Shown one piece after another: positions 49,064 to 60,078 of a stretch of DNA of 64,000 bases. The notes under the pieces were generated by a model, which was not told where the DNA came from, ran no database searches, and saw nothing but the letters and a program-made list of their open reading frames with translations. The translations under genes and the position numbers were made by a program. This DNA comes from Histomonas meleagridis (taxonomy: Eukaryota > Parabasalia > Tritrichomonadida > Dientamoebidae), in the NCBI GenBank assembly GCA_020186115.1, contig WSYJ01000164.1:186001-250000 (forward strand), given 5' to 3'. How positions within the stretch are numbered: position 1 is the first letter of the stretch; every line of letters begins with the position of its first letter.

Positions 49064-51172
49064 TTATATTTGTTCAATGAATTTATCTTCTTTAAAATCA
49101 TCAGCAAAAGGATCTTCTTCAATATTTGGTATAGACATTCCTGTTGTGAATGTGTTTGTTGTTTGGTTATCATTTTTTTGCTCTGATATTTCATTTTCGT
49201 CAATTTCTTCTTTTTTATTTTTAATTCGAATCAATAATATAATAAGTAATGAAATTATAATAATAATAATAACACAAACGATTATTATGATAATTATTGT
49301 TTTATTATCATTTGAATGAATTTCATTTCTATTAACAAATGTGAAGAAATTCGAATAATAATTATAATATGTCGAATAAACAATAACTGTGTAATCGTAA
49401 TAAATATATTCTGTTTCGATATGAATATGCATTGAATCACTTGAAATTAATAAAATTGTTTTCGTTTGTGTTTCACAATAAGTAAATGAATGTGTAATTG
49501 ACAATGTAATTGTTAATAAATATGAAAAAGATTGTGTTAAATCATTTTGAAGTAATGATTCTATAAATGTATTTGATTTAGAAAATGTGTAACTTCGACT
49601 GAATGTACTTAATTGTGAATATATACATGATTCAAAATATGTGTTTGAAATAGAATACGTATTACTTACACCAAATGTACTTAATTGTGAATATGTACAT
49701 GATTCAAAATATGTGTTTGGAATAGAATACGTATTACTTACACCAAATGTACTTAATTGTGAATATGTACATGATTCAAAATATGTGTTTGAAATAGAAT
49801 ACGTATTACTTACACCAAATGTACTTAATTGTGAATATGTACATGATTCAAAATATGTGTTTGGAATAGAATACGTATTACTTACACCAAATGTATTCGA
49901 CTGACTAAATGAATGTGTTGGAAGTGGTTCGCATCTTCCTTCTGTGTTGTCTTTGGCAACATATAAACTTCCAAATTTACTCCCTACATATGTTGCATAT
50001 GTGATAACACTTGTTGATACATTATAAAATGCACTTTCACCAATTTCTGGTTCTGAATATCCATAATAATAAATGCATTCAAGATTATAACAATTCCCAA
50101 ATGCCGAACCTTCAATTTTTCTTATTCCATATCCAAGTGTTAATATCCTTAAATTAGAACATAATGAAAATGATGAACCACCAATTGTTGTGACTGAATT
50201 TGGAATTGTAATGTTTTTGATCGATGAACACATTGAAAATGCTCCACCACCAATTGTTGTAACATTTTCTCCATTTATAATCGTTTCTAAATTAAAACAT
50301 GACATAAACACATAACTTCCAATATTTGATACTGAATTACCAAAATCGACTGAAACAATTGAAGCCCATCCTGAAAATGCATTACTTGGAATTGAATAAA
50401 TATTTTCACTGATAATTATATATTTTGTTATGTTTTGATATTGAGAAATTTCATTAAATTCATTTAAATTTATGATTGTAAGTGTTAAATTATCTTCATG
50501 ATATATTTGATAAGAACTCATGAAAAACATAACAAAAATTAATATATTTTCACTTTTTTTCTTATCTTTTACTTTCAATGTATATTTGGTCGTCAATATT
50601 TTCTGAACTGAAATTGTGTTTTTCTGATAAAATTTGATATAAATAACCGGAAATGTAATTGAAAAAATGATGGTTAAGTGAAGTAAAACATTCAAAATGT
50701 TTGGTCCTTCTTCGTTGTAGTTTCGCATCATCAAAAAATGTGAAAATTCACGTTTTATAGGATATACATCTTCATAAGATTTGTTGTATGTTTTATCAAA
50801 GATACCATTTTTGACAAATATATCAATTTCAAAGTATTTTTCCAAAATGTTTGAAAAATATGTTCTTGGAATTTCCTGTTTGTTATTAAAATTCTGATGT
50901 ACAACTATTGTAGATTCATTATTTGGTAACAAATTTAAAAGTAATTCATTGATAAACAAAACTTTATAATTATTGTTAAATCTTTTAAATTTTTTGTTCA
51001 TAATTTCATTAATTGATACATCCTCATCACATTTGTAAGTCATACTTTTCTTGTTTTCGTGGTTTTGTATTTGTAATATTTCTTTTTGAACAACATAAGG
51101 TGTAATAAGCTTTGTATCGGTTATAAATCGTTTCATCATGATCAAAATGCTGAATAAAAGAAAGATCCTCAT
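49064..51172 (-). CDS. BspA-like leucine-rich-repeat surface protein
   Basis: A 702-residue frame starts at ATG 51170-51172. About the first 190 residues resemble no family I know. From there KKKSENILIFVMFFMSSYQIYH looks like a signal peptide or anchor. BspA-type LRRs follow (AFSGWASIVSVDFGNSVSNIGSYVF, VTTIGGGAFSMCSSIKNITIPNSV, each read in parts). Next is a stalk of four 24-residue repeats (YSQLSTFGVSNTYSI.NTYFESCT). It ends with a single membrane span (KTIIIIIIVCVIIIIIISLL) and a 53-residue acidic cytoplasmic tail with EEDPFADDF. BspA-like proteins are trichomonad surface proteins implicated in adhesion. The true start may be further in, near the signal peptide. Confidence 0.8.
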   Translation of the reverse strand: MRIFLLFSILIMMKRFITDTKLITPYVVQKEILQIQNHENKKSMTYKCDEDVSINEIMNKKFKRFNNNYKVLFINELLLNLLPNNESTIVVHQNFNNKQEIPRTYFSNILEKYFEIDIFVKNGIFDKTYNKSYEDVYPIKREFSHFLMMRNYNEEGPNILNVLLHLTIIFSITFPVIYIKFYQKNTISVQKILTTKYTLKVKDKKKSENILIFVMFFMSSYQIYHEDNLTLTIINLNEFNEISQYQNITKYIIISENIYSIPSNAFSGWASIVSVDFGNSVSNIGSYVFMSCFNLETIINGENVTTIGGGAFSMCSSIKNITIPNSVTTIGGSSFSLCSNLRILTLGYGIRKIEGSAFGNCYNLECIYYYGYSEPEIGESAFYNVSTSVITYATYVGSKFGSLYVAKDNTEGRCEPLPTHSFSQSNTFGVSNTYSIPNTYFESCTYSQLSTFGVSNTYSISNTYFESCTYSQLSTFGVSNTYSIPNTYFESCTYSQLSTFGVSNTYSISNTYFESCIYSQLSTFSRSYTFSKSNTFIESLLQNDLTQSFSYLLTITLSITHSFTYCETQTKTILLISSDSMHIHIETEYIYYDYTVIVYSTYYNYYSNFFTFVNRNEIHSNDNKTIIIIIIVCVIIIIIISLLIILLIRIKNKKEEIDENEISEQKNDNQTTNTFTTGMSIPNIEEDPFADDFKEDKFIEQI
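49600..49895 (-). repeat. 72-bp tandem repeats in the BspA stalk
   Basis: Four copies of a 72-bp unit (24 codons) lie at 72- or 73-bp steps. An alternating G/A substitution makes the copies go ISNT, IPNT, ISNT, IPNT. This suggests a 144-bp higher-order unit. Confidence 0.88.
49889..50579 (-). repeat. 691-bp BspA core, copy 1
   Basis: It aligns without indels to 52391-53081 with about six substitutions (about 99% identity). Flanking parts of the two genes are unrelated or much more diverged. Confidence 0.9.
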
Positions 51173-51904
51173 TTTTCAACTTGTAATATATATATAGACC
51201 TTCACCAATTATACATCGGCTATCTCAAAAGTTTAAAATCTCACGGTTAAACTTTTAAAAACCTGTTGTTTTATTGTCGTTTTTCAAACCAATTTTGAAA
51301 GATTTATATCGATCTTTTAATACAACAATCAAAGAAACAGCCTTAAAACATTATAAATACACTTTTAAATAACATAATGAATATATGTTATAGAACGGAA
51401 TTTATGCTTTAATTTGGTGTGCCGTTCATCTATCTAAGATGTTTCTATCATCATAAAATTAATACTTTTTTAAAACATTGGTAATTCAGCTATTTCTTGT
51501 TTGAATATTTATGATTTTATATGAAATATACAAAATATAAGGAGTTCTTTATGTGCGAAATCAATTACATTGTATCTTTAATTTATAAAATATTTTTCGA
51601 TTTTGATAATAATGAATTTAAGTAAAGTTTATCCAATTTCATTCAAAAGCTAACATTTAATGTATTTACAATCATGATTCGAAATTATTAATCGTTGTTC
51701 AACATTATTTACCTTATTATATATAAAGTCAGTGATACGAGTTAAACATCATAAAATTCAAAATTTCATATTTAAATAAAATAATTTAAAACATTTTTAA
51801 GTCAAAATGATATTATCGTTAATATGATTTCATTTAATTTATGTAACAACAAAATAATTTTATATAAAAATTAAATTAAAAATTTTCATTATTACACATT
51901 TTAT
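51173..51904. other. Intergenic between tandem BspA-like genes
   Basis: About 730 bp with CACGGTTAAAC (about 51241) near the first gene. No coding region is seen. Confidence 0.5.
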
Positions 51905-53578
51905 TCATAGCCAATTGTCTTCATCTTCTTTCACAATATCTTCAACTAAACTATTTACTTCTTCAATTTGCTTTGTACTTGATGTCGTCGTGTCCTTGAA
52001 TTGTAACTTTGATTTCGATTTTTCTTTCTTATTATTACTTTTCACTAAAAATATAACAATTCCAACAATGATCAAAACAAATGCAAATGAGCCGCAAATA
52101 ATTCCAATCAAAGCATTCGTCGTAATTCCATTTGGCGAATTTTCATCGGAAGTGTAAAACATTGTAAAGAAATTGGAATAATAATTATAATAAGTCGAAT
52201 AAATAACAATCGTGTAATTGTAATAAATAAATTCTGTTTCAATATATGAAAATGTCGAATGATTTATATATAATGAAAATGTTTTCGTTTTTGTTTCATA
52301 AATAGTTAATGAATGTGTAATTGATAATGTAATTGTTAATGTGTATGAAAATGTTAATGAAAATGAAATATCACTTTGAAGTGATGCAGTAAATGTATTC
52401 GATTGACTAAATGAATGTGTTGGAAGTGGTTCGCATCTTCCTTCTGTGTTGTCTTTGGCAACATATAAACTTCCAAATTTACTTCCTACATATGTTGGAT
52501 ATGTGATAACACTTGTTGATACATTATAAAATGCACTTTCACCAATTTCTGGTTCTGAATATCCATAATAATAAATGCATTCAAGATTATAACAATTCCC
52601 AAATGCCGAACCTTCAATTTTTCTTATTCCATATCCAAGTGTTAATATCCTTAAATTAGAACATAATGAAAATGATGAACCACCAATTGTTGTGACTGAA
52701 TTTGGAATTGTAATGTTTTTGATCGATGAACACATTGAAAATGCTCCACCACCAATTGTTGTAACATTTTCTCCATTTATAATCGTTTCTAAATTAAAAC
52801 ATGACATAAACACATAACTTCCAATATTTGATACTGAATTACCAAAATCGACTGAAATAACTGAAGCCCATCCTGAAAATGCATTACTTGGAATTGAATA
52901 AATATTTTCACTGATAATTATATATTTTGTTATGTTTTGATATTGAGAAATTTCATTAAATTCATTTAAATTTATGATTGTAAGTGTTAAATTATCTTCA
53001 TGATATATTTGATAAGAACTCATGAAAAACATAACAAAAATTAATATATTTTCACTTTTTTTCTTATCTTTTGCTTTCAATTTTTTCATTAAAAATCTGA
53101 TTTCACAAAATAAAAAAAATCCCAAAACAAAAAAGTTATACATTAGAACTTGAGCATTTTCATTGAATTTGAACATTTTCTTCATGAAATTATTTTTCAT
53201 TGAAATTGGTAAATGAGCTTTTAATGAAAAATGATTAAATGTAAAAGAAAAGAATTTGAAATAATGCTTAACATATGATATCGGTAACTTTAATAAAGAA
53301 GAATGATGATGATATTCTTCAGTGATGATATTTAATGTATTCAATTCATTCATTTTTAGCATAATAAATTTTGTGAATTTAATGGATACACACTCCTTGT
53401 TATGGGCTGAGAATGGTAAATATGTATGCCCTTTGGATTCTAAAGTGAAATAAGGGGAATGTTTGAGAGTTTGAGAAATAGATAATTGATCACTAAAAAT
53501 CTTTGAACCTGAATTTTTTGAAGAGGTTTGTAATTTGCAAAAGAAACACATGGGTAAAACCAGAAAGAGAGAACACAT
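51905..53578 (-). CDS. BspA-like leucine-rich-repeat surface protein
   Basis: A 557-residue frame starts at ATG 53576-53578. The first 165 residues differ from the neighbouring paralogue. From KDKKKSENILIFV onward the LRR core is almost identical. A short TASLQSD stalk follows, with YNYTIVIYSTYYNYYSN before the membrane. The span is IICGSFAFVLIIVGIVIFLV, with a basic-acidic tail ending DEDNWL. A translation start close to the signal-like segment (MKKLKAKDKKK) would give a more ordinary secreted protein. It is a probable surface adhesion protein. Confidence 0.78.
   Translation of the reverse strand: MCSLFLVLPMCFFCKLQTSSKNSGSKIFSDQLSISQTLKHSPYFTLESKGHTYLPFSAHNKECVSIKFTKFIMLKMNELNTLNIITEEYHHHSSLLKLPISYVKHYFKFFSFTFNHFSLKAHLPISMKNNFMKKMFKFNENAQVLMYNFFVLGFFLFCEIRFLMKKLKAKDKKKSENILIFVMFFMSSYQIYHEDNLTLTIINLNEFNEISQYQNITKYIIISENIYSIPSNAFSGWASVISVDFGNSVSNIGSYVFMSCFNLETIINGENVTTIGGGAFSMCSSIKNITIPNSVTTIGGSSFSLCSNLRILTLGYGIRKIEGSAFGNCYNLECIYYYGYSEPEIGESAFYNVSTSVITYPTYVGSKFGSLYVAKDNTEGRCEPLPTHSFSQSNTFTASLQSDISFSLTFSYTLTITLSITHSLTIYETKTKTFSLYINHSTFSYIETEFIYYNYTIVIYSTYYNYYSNFFTMFYTSDENSPNGITTNALIGIICGSFAFVLIIVGIVIFLVKSNNKKEKSKSKLQFKDTTTSSTKQIEEVNSLVEDIVKEDEDNWL
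52391..53081 (-). repeat. 691-bp BspA core, copy 2
   Basis: Partner of 49889-50579. Same length, about 99% identical, with sharp edges on both sides. Confidence 0.9.
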
Positions 53579-53830
53579 TTGCGAGAAAACTTGGGAAACT
53601 TGCTAATAAATCAATCAAAAACGATACAGAGAGTTTCAACCGCGCCGCGTTTTCGTCGGTTCGTTGGTTTAACTTTTGTTGATGCATGTTTTGTTGTTTT
53701 TGCGATCGGAAGCTGTTTACAAAGCTGGAAACGTAATGTTTTCATTGAAAAGTGACAGAAAGTTCCCTCATTTCAATTGCCAAAACATTTTTTTGTCTGA
53801 AAGTGATATCACTCGACATCGAACGGGTTT

Positions 53831-53995
53831 ATGAAAGAAAAACGCTCAAAAAGTTCACTTCTACACAATCAACAATGCAAATTTGTGTTTGGTCATGAAC
53901 CAAATTTAGAGAGTGTATACAAGGCTGCAGATATCCTTAGTGATGCGCGCAAAAATCGTCTCTTTGATTTCTTGAATACCTATTCATCTATGTAA
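53831..53995 (+). CDS. Small ORF, 54 residues, possible gene fragment
   Basis: ATG 53831 opens MKEKRSKSSLLHNQQC, then FGHEPNLESVYKAADILSDA, RKNRLFDFLNTYSSM and a TAA. The composition is protein-like and the region upstream looks like a promoter of this genome. The product is unrecognised. It may be the 5' fragment of a larger gene. Confidence 0.35.
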   Translation: MKEKRSKSSLLHNQQCKFVFGHEPNLESVYKAADILSDARKNRLFDFLNTYSSM

Positions 53996-54789
53996 TTAAA
54001 TATTTATGGCTGTAGCGTTTTGTTTTTAGGTTTTATTTAAATTTTTGTTAAGATTTTATGTCTTCAAATCTATTGAATCTTCAATGACCTTCTAAATGTT
54101 GACTTAATTATTAGTGTGATGATATTTCTAGCAGAGTAGCAATTCTTTGTTTAATTCTTGGATAAATAACGATATTATGATCTTGATTAATTATAAATGA
54201 ATTTAGAAGCCTTTGTTTAAGTCGTGTAATCTCAATGAGTTCAATGATGTCGGCAGTCAATTCGTTCAAAATATGACGTTAAATATAACATTATTGAAAG
54301 AACTTTGGATGGGTTCGGAAAAATAAAATTGAATTAAAAAATAAAAAAAAATTCCACTATATTATCTAAAACTGATTTTGAAAAAAATAACAATGTAATT
54401 GTCAGACTTAATACAGAAATATGTGCTGGATGATAACATTATGATGAAGAAAATTAAAAGAAAATCATATTAAAATTATTTTTTAAATATGTATATTGCT
54501 CAATAACAATGAAATACTCATTTTTATGAATCGATCATATCTTTTTTTCCCCTAAAATTTATTGATATTGTTCATATCTTTTTCTTTATTGTAATTAAAA
54601 ATGAGCAAAGTTATTTTTACTAGAATTAAAGTAAACTCAAGATATTGTTATTTTTTCTGATACCGTCAAAGAAAGAATCGACAACAGAAATCCACCCAAA
54701 AAATCCGAATTTCTCTTTTGAATTTATTTTCCTGAACGACGATTGGTTTCTTCTGAAAAAATCAAACACAAAAACGGAACAACAGCTAA
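53996..54789. other. Intergenic, no gene seen
   Basis: AT-rich, many stops in all frames, no repeat recognised. Confidence 0.5.
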
Positions 54790-55135
54790 ATGAATAAATA
54801 GTTTTAGCATTAATAGAGATACTTCAACTCCCAAAAAACATATTTTTTGTTTTTTTTTTCATTACATATGTAAGCATTCCACGAATTATATAATAATTTA
54901 TATTTTAAATTATTCATGACAGCAATTATGAAAGCATCTTCAAAAGTTAATACAGAAATAGATAAGTTCCTTCTTGAACAAGAAGGAATTGATATTAATG
55001 CTAAAGATATTTTTTTGTTTTATTTAAAATTTATATAAATAATTTTATATTTCAATATAATATTTGGAAATTATTTAAATTATTTAATACAGCACTTATG
55101 ATAGCATCTAAAAATAATTAATTATTAAAATTATA
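54790..55135 (+). repeat. Ankyrin-unit relics
   Basis: Fragments of the 157-bp ankyrin unit: one in reverse near 54800 (TTTTAGCATTAATA), then one and a half forward at 54910-55130 (KASSKVNTEIDKFLLEQEGI, NAKDIF, LMIAS). Stops interrupt them. Confidence 0.6.
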
Positions 55136-55506
55136 ATTAATTAAAAATTTAAATTTTCATGAAAATATAGTTAAATTACTTCAAGATTATGAAAAAAAAT
55201 GGTAATAATACCAAAAACCTTTAGGAATATTCATATATGAATATCATAATATCAAAGAAAACTTAAGTTTTGAAGCAATAAAAATAATCTGCTATAAATT
55301 TTTAGTTTTTTGTTTTAAAACAATGTAATAAATATTACTTACAGAGGTATTATAACCCATTTTTATTATTATAAATGAATTATTCATGCATGAAATGTTC
55401 AAGAAGTGTTTTCTAATTCTTAAATTTACCAAAAGTTATCTCCAAAAGAATCATTTGATCAGATGGAAGGTGAAAACCATATTAAAAAACATTTAAAACA
55501 CGATTT

Positions 55507-55971
55507 TTATTCATTTCCTTCAAGTAACATTGAAAATTCGCTCAGGCCAATAAGTGGATTTGAAACAATATTTCTTTCTTCATTCATTTGTTGCATTCTT
55601 TGCTGTGAATATTCAACAGCTTCGCGGATTGATTCACTTATCTTTTGTTCACGTTGCTCGATTTCTTCCATTTCCTTTATCTTTGCTTTGAGTTCAACAA
55701 CTCTTCTCTTTGCTTATAAAAATCCAATTCGCCTTCCACTTAATGTTCTACATGAATCTTTATTTGGTGGAAGCCTTCTTGATCTCCTTTCACCTTCTTG
55801 TCTCATAGCTCTACCGAATCCTCCTTTACCACCTTTTAGTCTTAGATTAATATGGAAAATTGATTGACTTCCAGAAACCCAATAATCATCTGATGAAAGG
55901 CCCAATTTACTTTCAGCGAAATATTTCACAGAAAGTTCTTGATTGATAATATAACAGTTGGTGATTTTAAC
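55507..55971 (-). pseudogene. SDE2-like gene, start lost and one nonsense codon
   Basis: One frame of 155 codons runs from 55971 to the TAA at 55507-55509. It contains LRLKGGKGGFGRAMRQEG and CRTLSGRRIG, the signature of the SDE2 N-terminal ubiquitin-fold and processing region (GGKGGFG, DLSGRR). A TAA at 55714-55716 interrupts it. After that the same frame continues with a coiled-coil KRRVVELKAKIKEMEEIEQ and ends LLEGNE. No ATG exists in the 5' part; GTT stands where the first Met is expected. SDE2 proteins act in splicing and genome stability. This copy looks dead, although sequencing errors could mimic it. Confidence 0.7.
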
Positions 55972-56602
55972 TCAGCAATGAAATTATTTAAAGGACTATT
56001 TAAAAAGCATGACGAAAATTATTTGGACTATGGGTGTTCACATATTCTTATTCTTGTAAAGCGCAGGATTTTCAATCAAAATTTTTATATTGAACTCTAT
56101 CGTAAACTTGTTTCTAAAATACATTTATGGTTACATGTTTAGCCAAACTCTTGAGAAAAGCTTTTTCAAAAATATCAATAAATATAATATAAATGATGAA
56201 TCTCTTCGTTTTGCATTTATTTTAAATAACCTTTCTGAATTCAAAAAACATTTTACTAAAAGGAAAGAAGAATTTTTGAGCTTATTCGCATGACATGGAT
56301 CATATTCCATTTTCCAATATATTTACCAAAATTGTCATTTAAAATCATATCAAAAGATTAGAATTGCTAAGAGCATAGCTGCTGGTGACAACATTAAAAT
56401 TGCCGAACTATTCGGCTTAAAACTTGTTCTCGAATATTATGCATCAACACCATTAACATATGACCATATCGATATGTTTAAATTGTTTCTAAAAGGAAAT
56501 ACCGGTGAACTATTGTCATATATAAATGTGGCTGTGTACACAGCGGATGATTTACGAAGGCTAATTTGCCGATTTTTTATTAATAAAAAGAATAACTGCT
56601 GA
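55939..56602 (+). pseudogene. Decayed ORF of unknown family
   Basis: Two overlapping frames and an in-frame continuation together encode about 210 helical residues: DFNSAMKLFKGLFKKHDENY, INDESLRFAFILNNLSEF, then after a TGA KIRIAKSIAAGDNIKIAELF and DDLRRLICRFF. One frameshift (about 56120) and one stop (56291-56293) break it. The domain is not recognised, and it overlaps the 5' end of the SDE2-like relic. Confidence 0.4.
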
Positions 56603-56848
56603 AAATTATGAAAAAATGTTTCTTAACCGAAACAGGGTATATAAAATTTATATCATTGATTTTTTTTTCTTAACCCACACAAAGCTTATATTAATAATTT
56701 TTTAAAAGATATAAGTAATACTTCCCTTTAAATATGTTTTAGAGAACTCTTCATTTTATTTTAAAGGTTTCATTACATCAATTTGATGATATTATTTACT
56801 GTTGTTGTCTTTTTCTTCTTTGATATCTAAAAATATTATGAATGATTA

Positions 56849-58188
56849 TTAAAATAAAATTAAGAATAATAAAGAAATAATACTTGCACCAAAAGCAAGT
56901 GTAACAGTTTTTGAACCAGATCTTAATGGAAATGAATTTGATGTAATATTTGAATTCGTGATTGAATTAGAATATATATTAGAATTCGTGATTGAATTAG
57001 AATATATATTAGAATTTGTATATGTTACAGAAGATGTATTTGCTGTTGTAAACACATTCGATTGTGTTAATGAATTTGATTGTGTAAATGAGTTTGATTG
57101 TGTAAAAGAGTTTGATTGTGTTAATGTATGTGTTGGCCATGGATTACAATTTTCGATTGTTGTTCCTTTTGATACATTAAATTTACCAAATTTTGTTGAA
57201 TTATATGAATCCAATGTCATCACACATTTGACAGGACAATTATCAAATGCATTATCAATAACTTTAGGTTGTGAGTGGCCATAATAATAAAGACAAGTTA
57301 GAGATTTACAATTGTAAAATGCATATTTCTCAATTGAAACCACATTTTCGCCTATAATAACAACTGATAAATTATAACAACTATCAAAAACAGTTGAACT
57401 GATAATAGTTAATGAACTTGGTAACTCGATATTTTTAAGAGAAAAACAATAGCCAAATGCTCTATAACCAATTTCCGTTAATTTATTTCCAAAAATTACA
57501 TTTGATAATTTAGTGCATTGCAAGAAACAAAGGTTTTTAATTGAAGAAAGTGAATTTGGTAATTTAATTCTTTCAAGCGAAATACAATAAAAAATGAATT
57601 TCTCCCAATTTGGGTCAATTTTTCATTAAAAACAACCTCTGATAAATTTTTGCAAGTATTAAATGCATAATTTTCAATTATAGTTAAATTTTCTCCCAAA
57701 ATAATTCGTGAAAGTTTCTCACAATGAGAAAATGCATACCAGCCAATAGTAGTTACAGAATTTGATAAATTAATACTTTTTAGTGATGAACATTGATAAA
57801 ATGATTTCCAACTGATTTCAATTAAATTTTCATTAAAAATAACTATGGATAATTTAGTACATTGATAAAATCCAGAATCTGAAATTGTGGTAACATTTTG
57901 ACCAAAAGTAACATTTGATAAATTTTTGCAATTCTCAAATGCTTGATTGCCAATTAAAGTTACTGAGTTACCAATTTTAACAGATGCTAGATTACTCCAA
58001 TCTTTAAATGCAGAATTTGGTATTTTCGTAATTTCACCCTCTATAATTAAAAATAAAGTTTCTTTTTCATATTTTTTTGCACTTTCAAAATCTCCTTGTG
58101 TTTTTAATGTAAGTGTTTTTGTTTTATTATCAAATATTTCAAATGCTTGAATTGTAAAAATATAAAACATAAAAGAAATCATTCTCAT
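56849..58188 (-). CDS. BspA-like leucine-rich-repeat protein, one frameshift
   Basis: The ATG at 58186-58188 opens a signal-peptide-like start (MISFMFYIFTIQAFEIF). LRRs follow (NSAFKDWSNLASVKIGNSVT and so on). At a six-T run near 57590 the frame breaks. With one more T, YCISLERIKLPNSLSSIKNL would continue directly into the second frame. That carries three more LRRs, a FTQSNSFTQSN stalk, NSNIYSNSIT repeats and a hydrophobic C-terminus (LAFGASIISLLFLILF). The C-terminus lacks a cytoplasmic tail and resembles a GPI-type or tail-less anchor. A homopolymer sequencing error is a strong alternative to a real mutation. Confidence 0.75.
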
Positions 58189-58765
58189 TAGTATGAGAAT
58201 AAAATAACAATGGTCATTACTTGTATATGAAAAAAACGAAACGCAAAACGAAATTAAATATTACAAGACATTGTCTAAATATTAGTTTTTGAAGACCTTA
58301 TTGCACATATGCAAACAAAAGCCACTTTTACACAACCCAATCGAAAAAAAGTTATTATTATTTTATATATAATGTGTCCTATTCTCTAAACGGTCGTTTG
58401 AAATTAGATCAAACAAATTTATCTCTTATTCTTATTCTCATAATTAGATATAAGTATTTGACAGAGATTAAGAATAATAGCAAAGGATATTTTTAAATCT
58501 TTATAAAACAAAAACACTTATATAGAGATTTGACACTTAAAATTAAAAAAAATATATTATTATAATATATAAGAACAAAACAGACGGTTGACACTCTAAC
58601 CGTAATTTCTCCTCAAAAATCATCATTCAATTTCATCTATCGGAGCGGCTCCCAGTTTTTCCTAGAAAATTGCGGTTATTTTTTCTGATGTTTATTCTTT
58701 ACATGTATCGTCATTCAATATTGAAAACTTTATTATTAGAAAAAGTTTCATTCGAATTAAATGAT

Positions 58766-58807
58766 TTACTTACGCACTTTTTCCTTCTTATCCTTCGCGC
58801 TGGCCAT
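58766..58807 (-). pseudogene. Possible 5' fragment of a ribosomal protein gene
   Basis: A 13-codon frame MASAKDKKEKVRK ends at a TAA. It is GC-richer than its surroundings, and the N-terminus recalls ribosomal protein eS25 (RPS25). No continuation is present. The identification is a guess from composition and the first residues only. Confidence 0.25.
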
Positions 58808-58883
58808 TTTTTACTATATTCTTTTTTTATCTTCTCTTAATTTTTTTTCTCATCTTATTATTCTCTTTTTTTAATGGTGCAGT

Positions 58884-60078
58884 ATAAACGACCTCCCTGG
58901 AAATTTATTTTTTTCCAAGAAATCTCGGTGGTTGAATGTAATACTTACGATTAAAAATGAACAATATTTCTGCCTAATGATGTACTTATTATTTATTGTA
59001 ATATTAAGATTTTTGATAAAATATGACAGCTAATTAAATTTTATATTAATATGAGATGAAAAAACCGTTCTATTACATTATTACAATTTCTAAAATATAA
59101 ATAAATATTTAGCTGTTTTTAACTTTTATTGGTTAATCATTAAGTTCTGTTCATATCAAACCTAAAAATTCGAATTTTTCAATAATGCAAAATTATAATT
59201 AATGTTGTATCTCAGTTTTATACTTGGGTTTATATTTTGTGATTATCTTTACTTATTGAGATAATGTTGTTTAAAGTCTAAAAATACGATTAAAACTCAT
59301 TGAAAAAAGCCTAAAAGTCAAAACAAGAAAATAGGTTTTGAAACATATTTATTTCGTAATTATATAGATTAAATCCAATTTATTATTAATAAAAAATTAC
59401 ATGGATGTATAAATTATATAAACAGAGTATAATATTAATAATATCTATTGAAATGTGTTCGCAAATTACATTTGAAATTTTTATCTTCAAATTTTCAATA
59501 TCTCTCTATCATTTGATTTTGATTTATTATGCGATAATATATTTGTAATTTATTTTGTTTTATCACTTATATTAATCCCTCTCTATTCATTTGAAAATTT
59601 ATTTTTTTATATTGAATGCAATTTGATCGATTTGAATTCAATTTTTTTGATGTTCTTTTTAATGCATATTCCGTTTTTTGTTTTTTCTCTCTTATTTTTT
59701 ATGGATTCTAAATTTGTTTCATAAAATATATTATCACATTATTAAATGGAATTTCGCATATTAATCTCAAAATTGAATTTTGCTTTCATGATGATTTATT
59801 CATCATTTTTCTTAATTTTCTTTTTTTTCTTTATTTTCTTCAATTTCTTTTTTTTCAGGACCATATAAGGAAAAATTCTAAAAATGTAATATAACGATTT
59901 TTTCATCTTATATCAATATAAAATTTAATTAGCTGTCATATTTTATCAAAAATCTTAATATTACAATAAATAATAAGTACATCATTAGGCAGAGATATTG
60001 TTTATTTTTAATCGTAAGTATTACATTCAACCACCGAGATTTCTTGAAAAAAAATAAATTATCGGGGAGACCGTTTAT
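58884..60078. mobile_element. 1.2-kb non-autonomous inverted-repeat element (MITE/foldback type)
   Basis: Terminal inverted repeats of 186 bp (58884-59069 and 59893-60078) match with about a dozen differences and begin ATAAACG. The 823-bp interior is AT-rich and has no coding frame. No clear target duplication is seen. The size and lack of genes suggest a non-autonomous element mobilised by proteins encoded elsewhere. Confidence 0.75.
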
